From positions 1,364,001 through 1,428,000 of the forward strand of contig OZ243043.1 in the NCBI GenBank assembly GCA_965212075.1: a stretch of 64,000 nucleotides of DNA, written 5' to 3'. The DNA comes from CBDBUR01 sp965212075. Its GTDB lineage: Bacteria > Pseudomonadota > Alphaproteobacteria > JAPOUT01 > G958296285. The translations under genes were made by a program, and so were the position numbers. Below are positions 59,469-64,000 of this stretch, piece by piece. The notes beneath the pieces are model-generated. The model saw only the letters and a list, made by a program, of their open reading frames with translations. It was not told the origin of the DNA and ran no database searches. Each line of letters begins with the position of its first letter. The first letter of the stretch is position 1.

Positions 59469-60115
59469 TGCGGCAAATTCCAAGACTTGTTGTGACGGGC
59501 TCAATCGGCATGGGCAAGAGCACCACCGCGCGCATGTTTGCCGCGCGCGGGTGGCCGCTTTATGATGCCGATCAAGCTGTCCATAGTCTTTATATGAGAG
59601 GCGGCGCTGCCGTTGCGCCGATCGCGAAAATTTTTCCTGATGCCATTGAAAAAGATCAGGAGAAAGATCAGGAGAAAGATCAAGGGAAAGATCAAGTGAA
59701 CCGCCAAAAACTCGCAAAATGTATTCTTGGTGATGACGATAAAGTCAAACAAGTTGAGGCCATCGTTCATCCGCTGACCCGCAAGATGCAGATGGAATTT
59801 GTTGAACAGGCCGAAAAAACTGATGCGCCCGGAATCGTATTTGATATTCCTTTGTTTTTTGAAACCGGCGGCGATAAATCAAGAGGCGTTGATTATATCC
59901 TCGTCGCTTCCGCGCCCTATGAAATTCAAAAAGAGCGCGCTTTGGCGCGCCCCGACATGACCGAAGAAAAATTTCATGCCATTCTCGCGCGGCAAATGCC
60001 GGATGAACAAAAGCGCGCGCAGGCTGATTTTGTTGTTGAAACCGCGCATGGAATGGCGCATGCTGAACAGCAGGTTGAGCAGATTTTAAAAGTCATTAAA
60101 CAGGAAAAACTTTAA
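59468..60115 (+). CDS. coaE: Dephospho-CoA kinase
   Basis: 215 residues. Phosphorylates dephospho-CoA to CoA. P-loop TGSIGMGKSTTARMF and the DADQAVHSLY motif are present, as are VEAIVHPLTRKMQ and FDIPLFFETG. A lid-region loop carries a run of EKDQ repeats from a 12-bp array. The gene shares a base with both aroE and dnaQ, so the aroE-coaE-dnaQ block is tightly coupled. Confidence 0.95.
   Translation: MRQIPRLVVTGSIGMGKSTTARMFAARGWPLYDADQAVHSLYMRGGAAVAPIAKIFPDAIEKDQEKDQEKDQGKDQVNRQKLAKCILGDDDKVKQVEAIVHPLTRKMQMEFVEQAEKTDAPGIVFDIPLFFETGGDKSRGVDYILVASAPYEIQKERALARPDMTEEKFHAILARQMPDEQKRAQADFVVETAHGMAHAEQQVEQILKVIKQEKL
59648..59695. repeat. 12-bp tandem repeat, 4 copies, in coaE
   Basis: GAAAAAGATCAG, GAGAAAGATCAG, GAGAAAGATCAA and GGGAAAGATCAA follow one another at 59648-59695 and encode EKDQ/EKDQ/EKDQ/GKDQ. 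Confidence 0.93.
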
Positions 60116-60864
60116 TGCGAGATGTTGCGCTTGACGTTGAAACAACCGGCCTTGATGTTGCGAAACATCATCGCATCATTGAGATCGGCTGTGTTGAACT
60201 CGTTTCGGGACGCCGTAGCGGCAAAGTGTTTCATACCTATCTGAATCCGGCGCGCTCATCGTCTCCCGAAGCGCTCAAAGTTCATGGCCTAGATGATGAT
60301 TTTTTGCGCGACAAGCCTTCTTTTGCTGATATTGCCGATATTTTTCTCGCCTTAATCAAAGATGCGCGCTTGGTCATTCATAATGCGGAATTTGATCTGG
60401 GTTTCTTGAACAGAGAGCTTGAACTCATCCAAAAGCCCAGCCTAAAAAATGACATCGTTGACACTTTGCTTGTCGCGCGTGAAAAATTTCCTAACCAGTC
60501 AAATAGATTGGACGCCTTATGCCAGCGTTTCGGCATTGATATTTCACAGCGGACAAAGCATGGCGCGCTTTTGGATGCGGGATTGCTCGCGGAAGTTTAT
60601 ATCGCTCTTTGCGCGGGCACCCAGAGCAGCTTGGCGCTGGTCGCGCCGCAAACTCCGCGCGCCGCCGTGCAACAGATCGCGCCAAAAAAATTACCCTCTC
60701 TGCAGCCATCTGTGCGATCAGATCAGGCAGATCAAGCAAGATTATCAAAAATCGTGCGGCTCACAAAAGAAGAAATTAAGTCTCATCAAGACTTTATAGC
60801 AAGAGCGCTCGGAAAGAACGCCCTTTGGGCAGATTTATACGATATAAAGAAAGATAATAGATAA
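60115..60864 (+). CDS. dnaQ: DNA polymerase III epsilon subunit (proofreading exonuclease)
   Basis: 249 residues. 3'-5' exonuclease of the replicase. Exo I LDVETTGLDV (DxE), Exo II HNAEFDLGFL and Exo III HGALLDAGLLAEVY are intact. The C-terminal tail for alpha-subunit binding is present. In alphaproteobacteria secB usually follows convergently; here the next gene is a Tim44-like protein, and secB is missing. Confidence 0.94.
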   Translation: MRDVALDVETTGLDVAKHHRIIEIGCVELVSGRRSGKVFHTYLNPARSSSPEALKVHGLDDDFLRDKPSFADIADIFLALIKDARLVIHNAEFDLGFLNRELELIQKPSLKNDIVDTLLVAREKFPNQSNRLDALCQRFGIDISQRTKHGALLDAGLLAEVYIALCAGTQSSLALVAPQTPRAAVQQIAPKKLPSLQPSVRSDQADQARLSKIVRLTKEEIKSHQDFIARALGKNALWADLYDIKKDNR

Positions 60865-60905
60865 AAGAGCTTTAAAGAATTTTGGAGGAGTTTTAGGAAT
60901 CAGCC

Positions 60906-61586
60906 ATGATGACAGTTTTTGACATTTTGCTTTTGGCGCTGGCCGTGGCGGCGGTATGGAAGCTGCGCTCGGTGCTGGGGCGGCGGACAGGCTATGAGCG
61001 TTCAACAAAGCCTGAGACAGCAAAATCTGAGGCGGCACTGAAAGATATATCTTTGCCGCCAAGCTCTCCTGTGCAGCAAAAGATAGCGCAGAAATATAAA
61101 TTTCAAGACGGCGCTGAAGAAAAAATTGATGAAAGCGCAAAAGAAGGGCTGGCGGCGATTGTGCGCGCGGATAAAAACTTTACCGCTGAAAGTTTTCTGC
61201 GCGGCGCGCGTGCGGCCTATGCCATGATCATTGAGGCTTTTGCCGCAGGAGATATGGACAAATTGAAAAATCTCGCAAAACGCAATGTGGCCATGCGCTT
61301 TCAGTCTGAAATTGAGCGCCGCGCCGACAAGCAGCACGTCGTCAGCACGAAGCTCACCGAGATCAGCTCTTCGCGCATCACGCAGGCGTCGCTTGATCAG
61401 GAAGAGGCGCAGATCACCGTTGAGATTCACAGCCAGCAGCTTTCTTGGACCAAAGATGAAGAAGGCCGCATCATCGCCGGCGATCCCAACACGCCGCGCG
61501 CGATGAAAGATTTATGGACGTTCTCGCGTTCAGTCAGTGCAGAGGGCCCCAATTGGCAGCTTATCGCTACATCCGCCGGCGCTTAA
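60906..61586 (+). CDS. Tim44/TimA-like inner-membrane protein
   Basis: 226 residues. One N-terminal membrane segment (ILLLALAVAAVWKLR) and a C-terminal Tim44-like domain (NFTAESFLRGARAAYAMIIE, FAAGDMDKLKNLAKRNVAMR, SWTKDEEGRIIAGDPN). The domain resembles the mitochondrial Tim44 C-terminus and the bacterial TimA proteins, whose function is not settled. TimA near dnaQ is common in alphaproteobacteria. The stop overlaps the hisB upstream region closely (one base gap to hisB start). Confidence 0.85.
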   Translation: MMTVFDILLLALAVAAVWKLRSVLGRRTGYERSTKPETAKSEAALKDISLPPSSPVQQKIAQKYKFQDGAEEKIDESAKEGLAAIVRADKNFTAESFLRGARAAYAMIIEAFAAGDMDKLKNLAKRNVAMRFQSEIERRADKQHVVSTKLTEISSSRITQASLDQEEAQITVEIHSQQLSWTKDEEGRIIAGDPNTPRAMKDLWTFSRSVSAEGPNWQLIATSAGA

Positions 61587-61587
61587 A

Positions 61588-62223
61588 ATGAATCCGCGGA
61601 AAGCCAAAATCATACGCAACACAAAGGAAACCCAAATCACCGCCGAGGTCAATCTAGATGGCCGCGGCGCCTACCAGATTGAAACGGGCATTGGGTTTTT
61701 GAATCATATGCTGGAGCAATTATCGCGCCATTCTTTGATTGATATTGAGCTTGCGGCCAAAGGCGACCTTCATGTTGATATGCATCACACAACAGAAGAT
61801 ACCGGAATCGCATTGGGGCAGGCGATCAGCGAAGCGCTGGGTGATTTTTCCGGAATCCGCCGCTATGGCCATGCGCTGATCCCGATGGATGAAACATGCA
61901 CGCGAGTCAGTCTTGATGTCTCGCGCCGCCCGCATCTGAATTGGAAAGTGGGGCTGCCGCACGGCCAGCTCGGACAAATGGATAACCAGCTTTTTCATGA
62001 ATGGTTTCAGGCGTTCGTTCTGTCTTTGGGCATGACGCTTCATGTTGAAGTTCTTTATGGCACGAACACGCATCATATCGTTGAGTCATGCTATAAAGGC
62101 CTTGCGCGCGCGCTGCGCGATGCGCTTGAAATTGATCCGCGTCAAGCGGGACTGGCACCCTCGACCAAAGAGGCGCAAACCGAAGCGCAAAAAATTGCAC
62201 AAAATATTTCAACGAGTAAATGA
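61588..62223 (+). CDS. hisB: Imidazoleglycerol-phosphate dehydratase
   Basis: 211 residues from the ATG at 61588, one base after the Tim44-like stop; no HisB-N phosphatase domain, as in most non-enteric bacteria. Duplicated metal motifs: LHVDMHHTTEDTGIALGQA and the later THHIVESCYKGLARALRDAL. First gene of hisB-hisH-hisA-hisF. Confidence 0.96.
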   Translation: MNPRKAKIIRNTKETQITAEVNLDGRGAYQIETGIGFLNHMLEQLSRHSLIDIELAAKGDLHVDMHHTTEDTGIALGQAISEALGDFSGIRRYGHALIPMDETCTRVSLDVSRRPHLNWKVGLPHGQLGQMDNQLFHEWFQAFVLSLGMTLHVEVLYGTNTHHIVESCYKGLARALRDALEIDPRQAGLAPSTKEAQTEAQKIAQNISTSK

Positions 62224-62849
62224 CATCCACCATCATTATTGATTATGGCTCCGGCAATTTACGCTCGGTCGCGCGCGCGCTGATGGCGGTGGCACCAGAT
62301 GAGGCCGTTGAAGTCTCTGCCGATCCCGAAAAAATTCGCAGCGCCGCGCGGCTGGTTTTGCCGGGGGTGGGCGCTTTTGAAGCTTGCCGCGCCGGTCTTC
62401 ATGAGCGATGCGGCCTTGTCAGCGCGTTGGTTGACGCGGTGCAGACGCGCCAAGTCCCCTTTTTAGGCATTTGTGTCGGCATGCAGCTCATGGCCGAACG
62501 CGGATTGGAATATGGCCATAGCGACGGCTTTGGCTGGATTCGCGGCGAAGCCGCCCCTCTTGAGCCAAAGGACGATAATTTGCCCTTGCCACATATGGGA
62601 TGGAATAATTTGCAGCTCAAGAAGTCGCATCCTCTTTTTGATGGCATGGAGGGGCAAAATGTTTATTTTGCGCATTCTTTTGCGCTGAGGCATGTCGACA
62701 GCGACAACATCGCCGCCACCAGCGATTACGGACAGATTTTTGTGGCGGCGGTCGTTTGTGCGAATATGGTCGGCACACAATTTCATCCAGAGAAAAGTCA
62801 AAAAGCAGGCCTTGAATTGCTGCGCCGCTTCTTGAACTGGCAGCCGTGA
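62220..62849 (+). CDS. hisH: Imidazole glycerol phosphate synthase glutaminase subunit
   Basis: 209 residues. Class I glutaminase that feeds ammonia to HisF. Triad: catalytic Cys in FLGICVGMQLMAERG, His and Glu in QFHPEKSQ. The substrate channel motif PHMGWNNLQ is present. Start overlaps hisB by four bases (ATGA). Confidence 0.96.
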   Translation: MTSTIIIDYGSGNLRSVARALMAVAPDEAVEVSADPEKIRSAARLVLPGVGAFEACRAGLHERCGLVSALVDAVQTRQVPFLGICVGMQLMAERGLEYGHSDGFGWIRGEAAPLEPKDDNLPLPHMGWNNLQLKKSHPLFDGMEGQNVYFAHSFALRHVDSDNIAATSDYGQIFVAAVVCANMVGTQFHPEKSQKAGLELLRRFLNWQP

Positions 62850-62856
62850 TTTTTTC

Positions 62857-63615
62857 ATGATTATTTTTCCGGCGATTGATCTTAAAAATGGGCAATGTGT
62901 TCGTCTTGAAAAAGGCCGCATGGAACGCGCAACGGTTTTTCATCAAGAGCCGGTGGAACAAGCGCGCATTTTTGAGACTCAGGGATTTGCGTGGCTGCAT
63001 GTGATCAATCTTGACGGCGCTGTCGGTCAAGACAATCATAATGCGCAACATAATGCCCAACATAATGCCGAAGTGATCAAAAAAATTTTGAGCGCCACAA
63101 AAATGAAAATTCAAATCGGCGGCGGCATTAGGACGATGTCAGACATTCGCTTCTGGCTTGAACAAGGCGCTGATCGGGTTATTTTGGGCACATTGGCGCA
63201 GCGCGCGCCCGACATTGCGCGCAAAGCTTGCCGCGATTTTCCCCGCCAGATCGTCATTGCGCTAGACGGCCAAGAAGGCTGGGTTGCGGTTCAAGGCTGG
63301 CAAGACATTAGCCGCGAAAAAGTGATTGATGCTGCGCAGCGCATCTCCGATTGGGATGCCGCCGCGATTTTATATACCGACATTGCGCGCGATGGCATGA
63401 TGGTCGGCTTGAACATTGAAGCCACATCAGCGCTCAGCGAAGTCTGTGCGGCGCCGGTCATCGCGTCGGGCGGCTTGCGCGGCATTGAAGATATTGAAGC
63501 GCTTCTCGCGCATACATCACGCCGCCGCATTGAAGGCGTCATCGCCGGACGCGCGCTTTATGACGGCAGGCTGAATCCGCAGGATGCGCTGCGGCTTGTG
63601 GCATCATCATGCTGA
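62857..63615 (+). CDS. hisA: ProFAR isomerase HisA
   Basis: 252 residues, a TIM barrel. Motifs: IFPAIDLKNGQCVRLEKG with the catalytic Asp, QIGGGIRTMSDIRFW, and IASGGLRGIEDIEALL. The loop after DGAVGQDN contains HNAQHNAQHNAE from a 12-bp tandem array. The end overlaps hisF by seven bases. Confidence 0.96.
   Translation: MIIFPAIDLKNGQCVRLEKGRMERATVFHQEPVEQARIFETQGFAWLHVINLDGAVGQDNHNAQHNAQHNAEVIKKILSATKMKIQIGGGIRTMSDIRFWLEQGADRVILGTLAQRAPDIARKACRDFPRQIVIALDGQEGWVAVQGWQDISREKVIDAAQRISDWDAAAILYTDIARDGMMVGLNIEATSALSEVCAAPVIASGGLRGIEDIEALLAHTSRRRIEGVIAGRALYDGRLNPQDALRLVASSC
63037..63072. repeat. 12-bp tandem repeat, 3 copies, in hisA
   Basis: CATAATGCGCAA, CATAATGCCCAA and CATAATGCCGAA follow at 63037-63072, coding HNAQ/HNAQ/HNAE in a loop. 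Confidence 0.93.
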
Positions 63616-64000
63616 AAACCAGATTGATTCCCTGTCTGGACGTCAAAGATGGCCGCGTTGTCAAAGGCGTTCGCTTTGTTGATCTGCAAGATGCCGGTTC
63701 GCCCGTTGAAGCCGCCGCCGCTTACGATCAAGCCGGTGCCGATGAATTATGTTTTCTTGACATCACCGCAAGCCATGAAGCGCGTCCGGCGATCTTTGAT
63801 GTTGTCAAACAGGTGGCGCAAAGATGTTTTATGCCGCTCACCGTCGGCGGCGGCGTGCGCAGCGTTGAAGATGTTCAAAGGCTTCTGCTCTGCGGTGCTG
63901 ATAAGGTTGCGATCAATACAGCGGCGATCACCGATCCCGAGCTCATTCGCTGTGCCGCGCAGCGTTTTGGCCGTCAATGCATTGTCGTCGCGCTTGATGC
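63609..64000 (+). CDS. hisF: Imidazole glycerol phosphate synthase cyclase subunit (partial)
   Basis: Only the first 130 codons lie within the window. Start ATG 63609 overlaps hisA by seven bases. MLKTRLIPCLDVKDGRVVKG with the catalytic Asp, LCFLDITASHE, and PLTVGGGVRSVEDVQRLL are diagnostic. Partner of HisH. The frame is open at the right edge. Confidence 0.96.
   Translation, partial: MLKTRLIPCLDVKDGRVVKGVRFVDLQDAGSPVEAAAAYDQAGADELCFLDITASHEARPAIFDVVKQVAQRCFMPLTVGGGVRSVEDVQRLLLCGADKVAINTAAITDPELIRCAAQRFGRQCIVVALD

Noticed and set aside
1..64000. CRISPR array or prophage
   Set aside because: The tandem arrays have no spacers and no cas, terminase or integrase genes are present; only a truncated IS transposase was found.

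Overview
The window reads as the replication-origin region of an alphaproteobacterial chromosome of roughly 50% GC; no gene here fixes the genus. The main evidence is gene order. leuS-lptE-holA, parB-parA, mnmG, mnmE, rho, hemJ-hemH-hemE, an AT-rich gap, then ppsR-maf-aroE-coaE-dnaQ and a timA-like gene followed by hisBHAF is the block that flanks the origin in Caulobacter and Rickettsia. The hemE-ppsR gap (56753-57130) holds a perfect DnaA box and weaker ones. Two identical parS-like palindromes lie 10-13 kb away, around mnmG and tenA.

Layout. 1-6 kb: hemC-hemD and a partial inner-membrane gene (minus strand), divergent from tsaD and gpsA; between tsaD and gpsA sit a hairpin cluster, an unlisted 43-residue membrane protein and a TetR regulator. 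6-16 kb: acs, a small winged-helix gene, rpe-heparinase-purH, then a metallo-beta-lactamase, a Cys-rich protein and haloalkane dehalogenase. 16-20 kb: VOC protein, membrane protein, metY, coq4, a 151-bp inverted-repeat element, a nuclease-like gene and tRNA-Gly. 20-34 kb: LON-domain protein, Trm112, UbiH-like oxidoreductase, PhoD-like phosphatase, quinohaemoprotein dehydrogenase, amt, aminotransferase, ftsK-lolA-solute-binding protein-xth and a response regulator. 34-46 kb: L,D-transpeptidase, yggS, a ThiE-like protein, DUF3576 lipoprotein, leuS-lptE-holA, an M15 peptidase, parB-parA, mnmG, tenA. 46.2-48.5 kb is a small island splitting mnmG from mnmE: a lipoprotein, an IS1595-like remnant, a Leu-type class II tRNA whose anticodon reads UAU, and a DUF4258/HTH pair. 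48.5-64 kb: mnmE, a DUF255 thioredoxin-like protein, dienelactone hydrolase, rho, hem genes, origin, ppsR to hisF (cut by the window end).

Functional groups: haem synthesis (hemC, D, E, H, J) is split on both sides; partition and origin functions (parAB, parS, oriC, ftsK); envelope biogenesis (lolA, lptE, L,D-transpeptidase); tRNA modification (tsaD, mnmG, mnmE, Trm112); histidine operon hisBHAF. rsmG and secB, usually present between mnmG and parA and after dnaQ, are not there.

A pervasive oddity is short tandem duplication, with units of 12, 15, 18 or 39 bp kept in frame inside housekeeping genes (purH, mnmG, aroE, coaE, hisA, lptE/holA, a solute-binding protein, DUF255), plus 13- and 16-bp arrays between genes. 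All coordinates and motifs were read by eye; nothing was searched against databases.
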